In this document: positions 9,414-17,527 of the stretch, piece after piece
Position numbering within the stretch: the first letter of the stretch is position 1
Layout of the letters: each line of letters begins with the position of its first letter
From: Brevundimonas abyssalis TAR-001
GTDB taxonomy: Bacteria; Pseudomonadota; Alphaproteobacteria; Caulobacterales; Caulobacteraceae
Length of the DNA stretch: 47,268 bases
Reading direction: 5' to 3'
Assembly (NCBI RefSeq): GCF_000466985.1
Contig: NZ_BATC01000016.1
Span: forward strand, 1-47,268
The notes under the pieces: generated by a model
The model's database searches: none
Seen by the model: the letters and a program-made list of their open reading frames with translations, nothing else
Told to the model about the DNA's origin: nothing
Made by a program: the position numbers and the translations under genes

Positions 9414-10462
9414 TTAAGCGAACAGCTTGTTCCAGCGTCGCTTCTCGCGGTTCTTCCAGGCGCCCCGATGATAGGCGTCTGAGCCGATCAGCGGCACCAC
9501 CGTTGTGGCCTCGGCGAACACCATCTGCTCGTGGGTGGTCTGGACCTTGCCCCACGAGGCGGCCTCCTTGAGCGTGGAGGACGAACAGGCGCCGTCGCGA
9601 ACGTCGGCCACGGTGATCTGCACGGCGTATTTGTGCATCTCGGCCTCGACGCCGAGGATCTCGGCGCAGACCACGGTGTCCTGGGCGAAGTTCTTGGGCA
9701 CCCCGCCGCCGACCATGAACAGGCCGGTCACGCCGGCGGCGATCTTGATGTCGGTCAGTTCGCGGAAGTCGGCGATGGCGTCCAGCATCATGTAGGGCTG
9801 GCCGGCGGCCGCGCGCTCCTTCTGGTGCTTGACCAGACCGAAGCCGGCCGAGGAATCCACGAACGCCGGGCAGAAGATCGGCACGCCTTCTTCGTAGGCG
9901 GTCTGGATCAGGCTGCCTTCCTTCTTGGCGTTGCCCTCCGACAGCCACTTGCCCATCTCCCAGATGAACTCACGGCTGGAATAGCCGCGCGGCTCCAGCG
10001 GTTGGCGATCTCCAGGATGGTGTGATCGCAGGCCTGAAGCTCTTCTTCGTCGATGTAGGTGTCGTAGATGCGGTCGATGTAGTTCTCGCGCAGCACGTTG
10101 TCGTCCACCTCGCCGGCGGCCTGGTAGTGCTTGAAGCCCAGCGCCTCGAAGAAATCCATGTCGACGATGGAGGCGCCGGTGGCGACCACGGCGTCGACCA
10201 TGCCGAACTTCACCATGTCGCGGTACACGTGCATGCAGCCGCCGGCCGAGGTGGAGCCCGCGAGGATCAGCCACGGCGAGCAGTCCTTGTCCTCGATGGC
10301 CATGTTGAAGATGTCGGCGGCCCGGGCCGTGTCTCGGCTGGAGAACGACATCTTGCGCATGGAATCGATGATCGGCCGCGCGTCGAAGGACGTGATGTCC
10401 ACGTGCTCGACGGTGTTCTGGAGCAGTTGGGCTTTCTGGTTCGACTGAACAGGAGCGTTCAT
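9414..10462 (-). CDS. Deoxyhypusine-synthase-like enzyme (probable homospermidine-type synthase), frame broken by a 1-base deletion
   Basis: Bacterial member of the deoxyhypusine synthase fold, an NAD-dependent aminobutyl transferase. Bacteria lack eIF5A, so these homologues act on small amines and commonly make homospermidine or related polyamines. The N-terminal part has LILAGSTSAGGCMHVYRDMV. The C-terminal part, in another frame, has IFCPAFVDSSAGFG, GLFMVGGGVPKNF and ASWGKVQ, whose lysine matches the catalytic lysine of the human enzyme. The first frame fails after ILEIANR; adding one base at 9998 on the plus strand gives LEIANRLEPRGYSSREF and a 349-residue protein. It lies downstream of the decarboxylase on the same strand, which would supply putrescine. 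The exact product cannot be read from sequence. Confidence 0.85.
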
Positions 10463-10504
10463 AGCAAGGGTTTCCCTTTGGTTTGAGCGCCCGTCGTCAA
10501 GAGA

Positions 10505-10538
10505 AGCAGCGGCCCGGACGGAGCGACGGGCCGCTGCT
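10505..10538 (-). terminator. Intergenic hairpin between decarboxylase and DHS-like gene
   Basis: A perfect 12-bp stem (AGCAGCGGCCCG and its complement) with a 10-base loop, just after the decarboxylase stop. Read on the minus strand it is followed by TTCTCTTGAC, a poor U-tract, so it is more likely a partial terminator or mRNA-stabilising hairpin that sets the ratio of the two polyamine enzymes. Confidence 0.55.
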
Positions 10539-10561
10539 CAATAGAATGCATAAGTGACGGT

Positions 10562-11827
10562 TTAGCGCCGCGACTTCTTGCGTTGACCCGCCTTGCCCTT
10601 GGGCCGGCTGAAGCGAACCACCTTGCGGGCGGTCTCTTCCGCCGTGGTGCGCACGGTGGGGATGGAGCGCGGGGCCAGACCATACAGCGAGGCCATGGGG
10701 GCGTCCTCGACCGCGGCGATGTCGTGCACGCCGTAGCCGTTGAAGCCCGTGGACATGGCCACGCCGTAAGCGCCCAGCATGCCGATCTCGATGTAGTCGC
10801 CTTCGCGTACATCGGCGGGCAGATAGAACGGCCCAGGCATGTGGTCGATGGAATCGCAGGTCGGGCCGTAGAAGCGGAAGGGCTTCAGTTCACCCGCGCT
10901 GTCGCCGTCCCGCACCAGCTTGACCGGGAAGGGCCAGCGCGAGTGCGTCGCGTCGAACAGCGAGCCGTAGGAGCCGTCGTTCAGATAAAGGGCGTCGCCC
11001 TTTCTCAGCTCGACCTGACACAGGATCGAGGACGATTCCGCCACCAGCGCGCGGCCCGGCTCGCACCACAGCTCGGTGGTTTCCGAAACCGGCATCTCGT
11101 TGAAGCCGCGATGGATGGCGTCGGCGTATTCCTGCATGTCCGGCGGGACCATGCCCGGATAGACCGACGGGAAGCCGCCGCCCACGTCGACGATGTCCAC
11201 GAACACGCCGGCGCGGCTGATGGCGCGGCCAACCTGGGCCATGGCCGCCTCGTAGGCCGAGGGACGCATGCACTGCGAACCCACGTGGAACGAGACGCCC
11301 ATCAGGCCGTCCACCGTCGCCTGGCGCACGGCCAGCAGCAGCGACGGCGCATCGTGCGTCGCCACGCCGAACTTGCCCGACAGGGTATAGGCCGCGCCGT
11401 CGGCGGAGACCGCCATGCGCACCATCAGGTTCAGATCCTTCGCGCCGCCTGTGGCGTCGAGAATTTTCTGCAGCTCGTCATGGCTGTCCAGCGCGAAGGT
11501 GCGGACGCCGTGGTCGAAATAGGCCTTGGTGATGGCCGACCGGCCCTTGACCGGGTGCATGAAGGCCAGGCGCGCGGTGGCGCTGACCGAACGCACCAGT
11601 TCGATCTCGGAAAGGGAAGCCACGTCGAACGCGGTGACGCCCGCCTCGATCAGGGTCTCGATGACCCACGACGAGGGGTTCGCCTTTACCGCGTAAAAGA
11701 CTTCGGCCTTCAGATTGTCCTGGAACCAGCGTGCCGCTACGGAAACAGAGCGCGGCCGCACAAGTGCGACGGGACGCTCGGGGGACCGCTCACGGACCAG
11801 GTCCAGGGGCATATGGTACGTGCGCAA
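10562..11827 (-). CDS. Fold-III PLP-dependent ornithine-type decarboxylase
   Basis: 421 residues of the alanine-racemase-fold decarboxylase family (eukaryotic-type ODC; some members also use lysine). The PLP lysine is K48 in FYAVKANPSS. Other family motifs are HVGSQ, DVGGGFPSVYP, EPGRALVAESS (PLP phosphate site) and YGPTCDSIDHM with the active-site cysteine. The C-terminus is unusually basic (RPKGKAGQRKKSRR). The start is a TTG at 11827, with AGGGGG nine bases upstream; an ATG lies five codons further in at 11812. It would make putrescine (or cadaverine) for the DHS-like enzyme downstream, so the pair looks like a homospermidine-type operon separated by a hairpin. Confidence 0.92.
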   Translation of the reverse strand: MRTYHMPLDLVRERSPERPVALVRPRSVSVAARWFQDNLKAEVFYAVKANPSSWVIETLIEAGVTAFDVASLSEIELVRSVSATARLAFMHPVKGRSAITKAYFDHGVRTFALDSHDELQKILDATGGAKDLNLMVRMAVSADGAAYTLSGKFGVATHDAPSLLLAVRQATVDGLMGVSFHVGSQCMRPSAYEAAMAQVGRAISRAGVFVDIVDVGGGFPSVYPGMVPPDMQEYADAIHRGFNEMPVSETTELWCEPGRALVAESSSILCQVELRKGDALYLNDGSYGSLFDATHSRWPFPVKLVRDGDSAGELKPFRFYGPTCDSIDHMPGPFYLPADVREGDYIEIGMLGAYGVAMSTGFNGYGVHDIAAVEDAPMASLYGLAPRSIPTVRTTAEETARKVVRFSRPKGKAGQRKKSRR

Positions 11828-11929
11828 TTCACGTAACCCCCTGATGATTGTTAACCCAGACCGGCGTTAGCGGCGCAAGCATAAGGACCTACGGGGTCCG
11901 CCGGAATGCGCGACATAGGGTTCGTGGGC

Positions 11930-11946
11930 TGTCATGTAAAGTGACA
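11930..11946. promoter_or_regulatory. Inverted repeat TGTCA-N7-TGACA in the divergent intergenic region
   Basis: Perfect 5-base arms separated by 7 bases, between the divergent decarboxylase (start 11827) and DUF2254 (start 12023) genes. The size and spacing suit a dimeric regulator. No regulator is assigned. Confidence 0.4.
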
Positions 11947-11980
11947 ATTTCAGGGCGGGTTCCCATGTTTTTCGGGAGCC

Positions 11981-12012
11981 GCCCCCTCGCCGGGGCGTTG
12001 CAGAGGCGAGGG
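11981..12012 (+). promoter_or_regulatory. Two mutually exclusive leader hairpins over the DUF2254 ribosome site
   Basis: Hairpin A pairs GCCCC (11981-11985) with GGGGC (11992-11996). Hairpin B pairs CCCTCGCC (11984-11991) with GGCGAGGG (12005-12012). They share bases, so only one can form. Hairpin B buries half of the GGGAGG Shine-Dalgarno (12010-12015) that lies 7 bases before the ATG at 12023; hairpin A leaves it free. No ligand-binding domain was recognised. Confidence 0.4.
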
Positions 12013-12022
12013 AGGCTGGTTC

Positions 12023-13249
12023 ATGGACCGATGGTTATTCGCCTGGCGGCGGCTTAAAGGCCGTCTCTGGTTCCGCGCTGCGCTCTACGCCCTGGTGGGT
12101 GTGGCGGCGGCGCTGCTGGCTGTGGTGGGCGCCCCTTGGGTGCCCGAGGACGTGGCCGACCGGTTGGGCGGGGAGTCCGTCGAACAGATATTGACCATTC
12201 TGGCCTCAAGCCTGCTGGCCGTGGCCACCTTCTCGCTGGGCGCAATGGTGACGGCCTACACGGCGGTGTCCTCCGCCGCCACACCCCGCGCCGCGTCGCT
12301 GGTCACCTCCGACGAAGGCACGCAGAAGTCCCTGGCCACTTTCGTGGGCGCATTCCTTTACGCCATCGTCGGAGTCACAGCGATCAACGCCAACTATTAT
12401 GGCGCCGAGGGCCGCGCGATCATCTTCCTCGTCAGCCTGTGCGTTGTGGCTCTCGTGGCGTTCCGCCTGCTGGCGTGGATTGACCGACTGTCCAGCCTGG
12501 CGCGTGTCGGCCACATCGTGTCGGTGGTGGAGGCGCGCACACATGAGGCCCTGCACGATCGACGGCGGCGCCCGTTCATAAGCGGGCGGGAAGGCGTGCT
12601 GAAACAAGGCGCCCTGGTGGCGGCCGGGAGCACCGGCTATGTGCGAAATGTCGATCCTCAGCGGCTCCAGGAGGTGGCAGAGGCGCTGGACTGTGAGGTC
12701 CAGGTCATCGCCCCTCCAGGCGCTTTCGTCCGACGCGGGGAGCCGCTTGCACGCATCAGTCTCAAGACGTGCGAAGATGACATCCGCAGGCAGTTCGTTT
12801 CGGCCTTTGCGCTCGGCCCAACGCGTTCGTTTGATCAGGATCCCCGCTTCGGCCTGATTGTGCTGGGGGAGATCGCGACCCGGGCCTTGTCGCCCGGCGT
12901 CAATGATCCCGGCACGGCCATGCAGGTCATCGGCGTCGGCGTCCGGCTTCTGGACGACTGGGCGCGGACGCCTCCTGACGAGGCCGAGGATCAGGTCTGT
13001 TCCCGCATTCTTGCGCCCGATATCGCGGCGCACGACCTGCTCAGCGACGTGATGGACCCGATCGCTCGCCACGGCGTGACCGACCCGGCCGTGATGATCC
13101 GGCTGCGAAAGGGGCTGTGGTCTTTGGCCAAAGGCGCCGCCGTCTTCGAGCCCGCCGTGAGGCGCATGGACCAGCATGTGCTGAGCCGGTGCCGCCAGGC
13201 GACCGCCTACAAGCCGGACTTCAACACCATCGAAGAGGCCGTCCCCTGA
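12023..13249 (+). CDS. DUF2254 family membrane protein
   Basis: 408 residues. The N-terminal 160 residues carry about four membrane segments, including FRAALYALVGVAAALLAVVG, ILTILASSLLAVATFSLGAM, FVGAFLYAIVGVTAI and IIFLVSLCVVALVAF. The rest is a cytoplasmic-type domain with the conserved family stretch GYVRNVDPQRLQEVAE, FVRRGEPLARI and ALSPGVNDPGTAMQVI. DUF2254 proteins are predicted membrane proteins of unknown function. The start is the ATG at 12023 with GGGAGG seven bases upstream. It is transcribed away from the polyamine genes and is 88 bases upstream of the Anbu cluster; no terminator was seen between, so read-through is possible. Confidence 0.9.
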   Translation: MDRWLFAWRRLKGRLWFRAALYALVGVAAALLAVVGAPWVPEDVADRLGGESVEQILTILASSLLAVATFSLGAMVTAYTAVSSAATPRAASLVTSDEGTQKSLATFVGAFLYAIVGVTAINANYYGAEGRAIIFLVSLCVVALVAFRLLAWIDRLSSLARVGHIVSVVEARTHEALHDRRRRPFISGREGVLKQGALVAAGSTGYVRNVDPQRLQEVAEALDCEVQVIAPPGAFVRRGEPLARISLKTCEDDIRRQFVSAFALGPTRSFDQDPRFGLIVLGEIATRALSPGVNDPGTAMQVIGVGVRLLDDWARTPPDEAEDQVCSRILAPDIAAHDLLSDVMDPIARHGVTDPAVMIRLRKGLWSLAKGAAVFEPAVRRMDQHVLSRCRQATAYKPDFNTIEEAVP

Positions 13250-13337
13250 CCAAATCCGATAATGCTGCAATGCACAATTGGGTTGCCGCCCAGGGTCCGT
13301 CCGGTCCAGTCTGTTGTGCAAGCCGCACGGAGGCGTC

Positions 13338-14756
13338 ATGCCTTTCGACGAGATGACAGGTCATAATGGACCGCCCGAGATCCGGGAGAGCTACCAGGCG
13401 CTGGCCCGCTGGCTGGCCGAGGCGCCGCCTGACCTGCTGCAGGCCCGTTCGCGTCAGGCTGAGCTGTTCTTTCGCCGCATGGGCATCACCTTCGCCGTCT
13501 ATGGCGAGGCGGCGTCCAGCGAACGTCTGATCCCCTTCGATGTGGTGCCGCGCATTATCGGCGCGGCGGAGTGGGCAGGGCTGGAAGCCGGCCTGGTCCA
13601 GCGCGTGGGCGCGCTGAACGCCTTTCTAAAGGACATCTACGGCCCCCAGGAGTGTCTGAAGGCCGGCATTATTCCGCCGGAGTTGGTTCTGACCAATCCC
13701 TGCTACCGGCCCGAGATGCAGGGCCGCCGTCCGCCGGGCGATATCTGGGTCCATATCGCCGGGGTGGATCTGGTCCGCACCGACGAGGACGGCTTCCACG
13801 TGCTGGAGGACAATGTCCGCACGCCCTCCGGGGTCTCCTACATGCTGGAGAACCGCGAGATGATGATGCGGCTGTTCCCGGACCTGTTCGCCGAATATCC
13901 GGTGAGGCCGGTGGAGACCTACGCTGACATGCTGCTGGACAGCCTGCGCGCCTGCGCACCGTCGGGGGCGGGGGCTGATCCATGCATCGTGGTGCTGACG
14001 CCGGGCCAGTATAATTCAGCCTATTACGAACACTCGTTCCTGGCCGACAAGCTGGGCGTGGAGCTGTGCGAAGGCGCCGACTTGTTCGTGGACGACGGCT
14101 TTGTCTTCATGCGCACCACCCAGGGAGCCAAGCGCGTGGACGTGATCTATCGCCGGGTGGATGACGCCTGGCTGGACCCCCTGACTTTCCAGCCGGAATC
14201 CGCCCTGGGCGTGCCGGGTCTGATGACCGCCTATCAGGCGGGCACGGTGACCCTGGCCAATGCGGTGGGCACGGGCGTGGCCGACGACAAGGCGGTCTAC
14301 ACCTACATGCCCGAGATCATCCGCTTCTTCACCGGCGAGGAGCCGATCCTTAAGAACGTCCCCACTTGGCGCTGCCGCGAACCCGAGGCCTTGAAGGAAG
14401 TGCTGGGCCGGATGGACGAGCTGGTGGTCAAGGAGGTGGGCGGTTCCGGCGGCTACGGCATGCTGGTGGGACCAGCCGCGACGAAGGCCGAGATCGAGGA
14501 TTTCCGCAAGAAGCTGATCGCCGACCCGGACGACTTCATCGCCCAGCCGACCCTGTCCCTGTCCACGGCGCCGACCCTCGACAAGGGTGAACTGGCCAGC
14601 CGCCATGTGGACCTGCGCCCCTTCGTGCTGTCGTCGCCGCAGGGGATCAAGGTGGCGCCTGGCGGCCTGACCCGGGTGGCGCTCAAGGCCGGCTCCCTGG
14701 TGGTGAACTCCAGCCAGGGCGGCGGCACCAAGGACACCTGGGTGTTGGAGGACTGA
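13338..14756 (+). CDS. Circularly permuted ATP-grasp protein of the Anbu cluster
   Basis: 472 residues from ATG 13338, preceded by GGAGG; an in-frame upstream extension to 13278 has no ribosome site and is unlikely. Family stretches include GITFAVYGEAASSERLIPFD, VLEDNVRTPSGVSYMLENRE, VDVIYRRVDDAWLDPL and a C-terminal VVKEVGGSGGYGMLVGP, which is the phosphate-binding glycine-rich loop of the permuted ATP-grasp fold. ATP-grasp enzymes form amide bonds between a carboxylate and an amine, so a peptide ligase is likely. The stop overlaps the alpha-E gene start (TGATG). It is the first of four tightly spaced genes that together match the conserved Anbu operon. Confidence 0.93.
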   Translation: MPFDEMTGHNGPPEIRESYQALARWLAEAPPDLLQARSRQAELFFRRMGITFAVYGEAASSERLIPFDVVPRIIGAAEWAGLEAGLVQRVGALNAFLKDIYGPQECLKAGIIPPELVLTNPCYRPEMQGRRPPGDIWVHIAGVDLVRTDEDGFHVLEDNVRTPSGVSYMLENREMMMRLFPDLFAEYPVRPVETYADMLLDSLRACAPSGAGADPCIVVLTPGQYNSAYYEHSFLADKLGVELCEGADLFVDDGFVFMRTTQGAKRVDVIYRRVDDAWLDPLTFQPESALGVPGLMTAYQAGTVTLANAVGTGVADDKAVYTYMPEIIRFFTGEEPILKNVPTWRCREPEALKEVLGRMDELVVKEVGGSGGYGMLVGPAATKAEIEDFRKKLIADPDDFIAQPTLSLSTAPTLDKGELASRHVDLRPFVLSSPQGIKVAPGGLTRVALKAGSLVVNSSQGGGTKDTWVLED

Positions 14757-15694
14757 TGCTTTCACGGACCGCCGACAGCCTGTTCTGGACCGGCCGCTAC
14801 ATCGAGCGGGCCGACTATCTCGCGCGCATTCTGGAGGCCACCCTGCGCCTGGCCGCCATCCCCACCCGAGAAGGCGCCAGCCAGGGCGTCTGGGCCGGCG
14901 CCGTGGGCTCGGCCGGCATGGCCGACGCCTTTGCCGCCCTGGGCGCGACGCCGAACGAACGGTCCGTGCGTGAGTTCCTCGCCTTCGCCCCTGACAATGA
15001 CTCCTCCATCACCGCCTGCATCACCCGGGCCCGCACCAATGCGCGCTCGGTGCGCACCGCTCTGACAGTGGAGCTGTGGGAGGCCATCAACGGCGCCTGG
15101 AACGGCCTGGCGGAACAGGGGCGTCCGACGCGGCGCGACGAGTTCGTCAACTTCCTGGAGTGGGTCAAGACCGTCACCCTCTCGGTTGAGGGCGCCTCGT
15201 CGCGAACCATGCTTAGGAACGACGCCTACTGGTTCCTGAAGCTGGGCGCGGCGGTGGAGCGGGCGGACAACACCGCCCGGCTGCTGGACGTGAAATACCA
15301 CCTGCTGCTGCCCGAGGGCGAACGGGTCGGCGGGCAGCTGGACTATTTCCAGTGGACCACCCTGCTGCGCGAGGTTTCGGCCCTGACGGCCTACCGCTGG
15401 GTCTACCGCGACAACGTCAAGCCGTGGCTGGTGGCGGACCTGCTGGTGCTGAACCGCCAGATGCCCCGCTCCCTGGCCAGCTGCCAGTCCGAGATCGTCA
15501 GCTGCCTGGAGCTTCTGGCCGCCGACTACGGCCGCCGCGGCCTGTCCCAGCGCATCGCCAACACCCGGCTGATGCAGTTCGAGGAGGCCACCATCGAACG
15601 CATCTTCCAGTCCGGCCTGCACGAATACATCCAGGCCTTCCTGGACCAGAACAACCGCCTTGGTCAGGCCATCAGCGAACAGTATCTGAGCTGA
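14756..15694 (+). CDS. Alpha-E domain protein (DUF403) of the Anbu cluster
   Basis: 312 residues, nearly all helical. It begins MLSRTADSLFWTGRYIERADYLARILE, the hallmark of the alpha-E family, followed by helices with TVELWEAINGAW, DAYWFLKLGAAVERADNTARLLDVKYH and LHEYIQAFLDQNNRLGQAI. The two ERAD motifs are conserved in the family and may bind metal or substrate. Biochemical function is not known. It always travels with the permuted ATP-grasp protein and a transglutaminase-like protein, so it is probably a partner of the ligase. Coupled at both ends: 1-base overlap upstream, two bases before the next gene. Confidence 0.93.
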   Translation: MLSRTADSLFWTGRYIERADYLARILEATLRLAAIPTREGASQGVWAGAVGSAGMADAFAALGATPNERSVREFLAFAPDNDSSITACITRARTNARSVRTALTVELWEAINGAWNGLAEQGRPTRRDEFVNFLEWVKTVTLSVEGASSRTMLRNDAYWFLKLGAAVERADNTARLLDVKYHLLLPEGERVGGQLDYFQWTTLLREVSALTAYRWVYRDNVKPWLVADLLVLNRQMPRSLASCQSEIVSCLELLAADYGRRGLSQRIANTRLMQFEEATIERIFQSGLHEYIQAFLDQNNRLGQAISEQYLS

Positions 15695-15696
15695 CC

Positions 15697-16560
15697 ATGC
15701 GCATCCGGATCGATCACGCCACCACCTACAGCTACGATCAGGCCGCGCGCTTCATCATTCAGGTGCTGCGCCTGACGCCTCGCTCCTGCGACAGCCAACA
15801 GGTGGACCGCTGGCGCATCGAGACCGACGTGGACGCCCGCCTGCGCCAGTCCGAGGACGCCTTCGGCAACATCGTCCACACCCTCTACACCGAACAGCCC
15901 GCCGACAGCCTGACCGTGCGCGTGGCCGGAGAGGTCACCACGACCGACACCGGCGGGGTGATGAGCGGCTGGCCCGAACGCCTGTCTCCGCTAGTGTTCC
16001 TGCGCGACACTCCCCTGACCACCTGCGACGCCGCCCTGATCGATTTCTCCGAGACCTTCCGCGACAAATCCGGGCTGGAGCAGTTGCACGCTCTCACGGC
16101 CGCCCTGCACGAGCGGATCACCTTCGAGGTCGGAGTCACCTCGGCCACCCACACCGCCGCCCAGGCCTTCGCCGAGGGTCGTGGGGTCTGTCAGGATCAC
16201 GCCAATATCTTCATCGCTGTGGCCCGTCGCCTCGGCGTGCCGGCCCGCTATGTCTCGGGTCACATGGTGCGCATGGACGGCGAAACCGATCAGGAGGCCG
16301 CCCACGCCTGGGCCGAGGCCCATGTGGACGGACTGGGCTGGGTGGGGTTCGATCCCGCCAACGGCGTCAGCCCCTCCGAGTCCTATGTGCGGGTCGCCTC
16401 CGGCCCCGACTATCTCGGCGCTGCCCCGGTGCGCGGAACCAGCTATGGCGGGGGCGGCGAGCGCCTGAGCGTGAAGCTGGACGTGCGCGATGTCCGTCAG
16501 TCCCAGGGCCAGCAGCAGGCCCAGCAGTCCGGCGGCCGCCAGACGGGAGGGCCGCGATGA
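15697..16560 (+). CDS. Transglutaminase-like cysteine protease of the Anbu cluster
   Basis: 287 residues starting MRIRIDHATTYSYD, typical for the N-terminal beta domain of this family. The papain-like triad is visible: Cys in GRGVCQDHANIF, His in AAHAWAEAHV and Asp in GFDPANG. The C-terminus is Gln-rich (QSQGQQQAQQSGGRQ) and probably disordered. Such proteins usually cleave or transfer peptide amide bonds. It starts two bases after the alpha-E stop, and the Anbu gene follows after 64 bases. In context it may process the product of the ATP-grasp/alpha-E pair or a substrate shared with Anbu; this is inference. Confidence 0.93.
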   Translation: MRIRIDHATTYSYDQAARFIIQVLRLTPRSCDSQQVDRWRIETDVDARLRQSEDAFGNIVHTLYTEQPADSLTVRVAGEVTTTDTGGVMSGWPERLSPLVFLRDTPLTTCDAALIDFSETFRDKSGLEQLHALTAALHERITFEVGVTSATHTAAQAFAEGRGVCQDHANIFIAVARRLGVPARYVSGHMVRMDGETDQEAAHAWAEAHVDGLGWVGFDPANGVSPSESYVRVASGPDYLGAAPVRGTSYGGGGERLSVKLDVRDVRQSQGQQQAQQSGGRQTGGPR

Positions 16561-16624
16561 ACGTGGGTCGCATCGCCCTCGAATCGGTTATGGCTGGCTG
16601 GGGCTTCGAGTCAGGCGACTATTC

Positions 16625-17389
16625 ATGACCTATTGCGTCGGCATGCTGGTGAACGAAGGCCTGGCCATGATGGCCGACACCCGCACCAACGCGGGGGTCG
16701 ACAACATCTCATCCTACAAGAAGCTGCATGTGATCGAGACGCCCGGCGAACGGGTCATCGCCTTGGCCACGGCGGGCAATTTGTCGGTGACCCAGACCGC
16801 CCTCGCCATGGTGCGCGAAGGCATCCGCATGGCCGACTCGGATGAAGTCGAGACCCTTCACACCGCGCCGACCCTGTTCCGCGCCGCCCAGCTGGTGGGC
16901 CATGCGGTCAAGAGCGTGCGCGAGAACATCGCCCCCTCTCTGGAAGCCGAGGCCGTGGACGTCAGCGCCACCGTGCTGATGGGCGGTCAGGTCGCGGGCG
17001 GGGCCCTGGGGCTCTACCTGATCTACAGCCAGGGCAATTTCATCGAGTGCGGGGCCGACACGCCCTACATGCAGATCGGCGAATTCAAGTACGGCAAGCC
17101 GATTCTGGACCGCGCCCTCACCACCGACACGCCGCTGGACGATGCGGTGAAGCTGGGCTTGATCTCGTTCGACTCCACGGTTCGCTCCAATGTCGCCGTA
17201 GGGCCGCCGTTCGATCTGATCACCCTGGAGCGTAACGCCCTCAAGGGCGATCAGCGCCGTATCGAGGCGGAGGATCCCTATTTCCGCGAACTGGGCGCGC
17301 GCTGGTCCCAGGCCCTGGCCGAAGCCCACCGGGTCATGCCCACGCCGCCCTGGATGACCGACCGTCCGCCGGGTCTCAAGGCCGTCTGA
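16625..17389 (+). CDS. Anbu, proteasome-like N-terminal-nucleophile hydrolase
   Basis: 254 residues from ATG 16625; an upstream in-frame extension would bury the nucleophile. After removal of Met the chain starts with Thr (MTYCVGMLVNEGLAMMADTR), as in the proteasome beta-subunit fold, and ADTRTNAG matches the conserved Asp region. The length suits Anbu, the ancestral-beta-subunit family, rather than HslV (about 180 residues, partnered by HslU). The three genes directly upstream are the characteristic Anbu partners. Known Anbu proteins form open helical or ring assemblies with weak or no detected peptidase activity, and their biological substrate is unknown. No unfoldase is encoded nearby. Confidence 0.93.
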   Translation: MTYCVGMLVNEGLAMMADTRTNAGVDNISSYKKLHVIETPGERVIALATAGNLSVTQTALAMVREGIRMADSDEVETLHTAPTLFRAAQLVGHAVKSVRENIAPSLEAEAVDVSATVLMGGQVAGGALGLYLIYSQGNFIECGADTPYMQIGEFKYGKPILDRALTTDTPLDDAVKLGLISFDSTVRSNVAVGPPFDLITLERNALKGDQRRIEAEDPYFRELGARWSQALAEAHRVMPTPPWMTDRPPGLKAV

Positions 17390-17442
17390 TGGCGCGGGCG
17401 TAATCCGTCGCATCCGCCGCACTGGACGCAAACCGGCCCGGC

Positions 17443-17460
17443 GTGTCATTAACGAGTCAT
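17443..17460 (+). promoter_or_regulatory. Pho box (PhoB operator) upstream of phnCDE
   Basis: Two direct 7-mers, GTGTCAT and GAGTCAT, separated by 4 bases (TAAC), as in the PhoB consensus of CTGTCAT-type repeats at 11-base spacing (6/7 and 5/7 matches). It lies 68 bases before the phnC start. The second repeat contains GAGTC, a GANTC methylation site. Confidence 0.7.
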
Positions 17461-17527
17461 CCGCGCCCGGCAGAAGGGGCGCTTGCCCTTTAGAACACAC
17501 CCGTTCCAGCAGCCCCCTGACGCGTTC

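Noticed and set aside
11848..12057. Short frame upstream of the DUF2254 gene
   Set aside because: It overlaps the control region and the true start, has no ribosome site and no motif.
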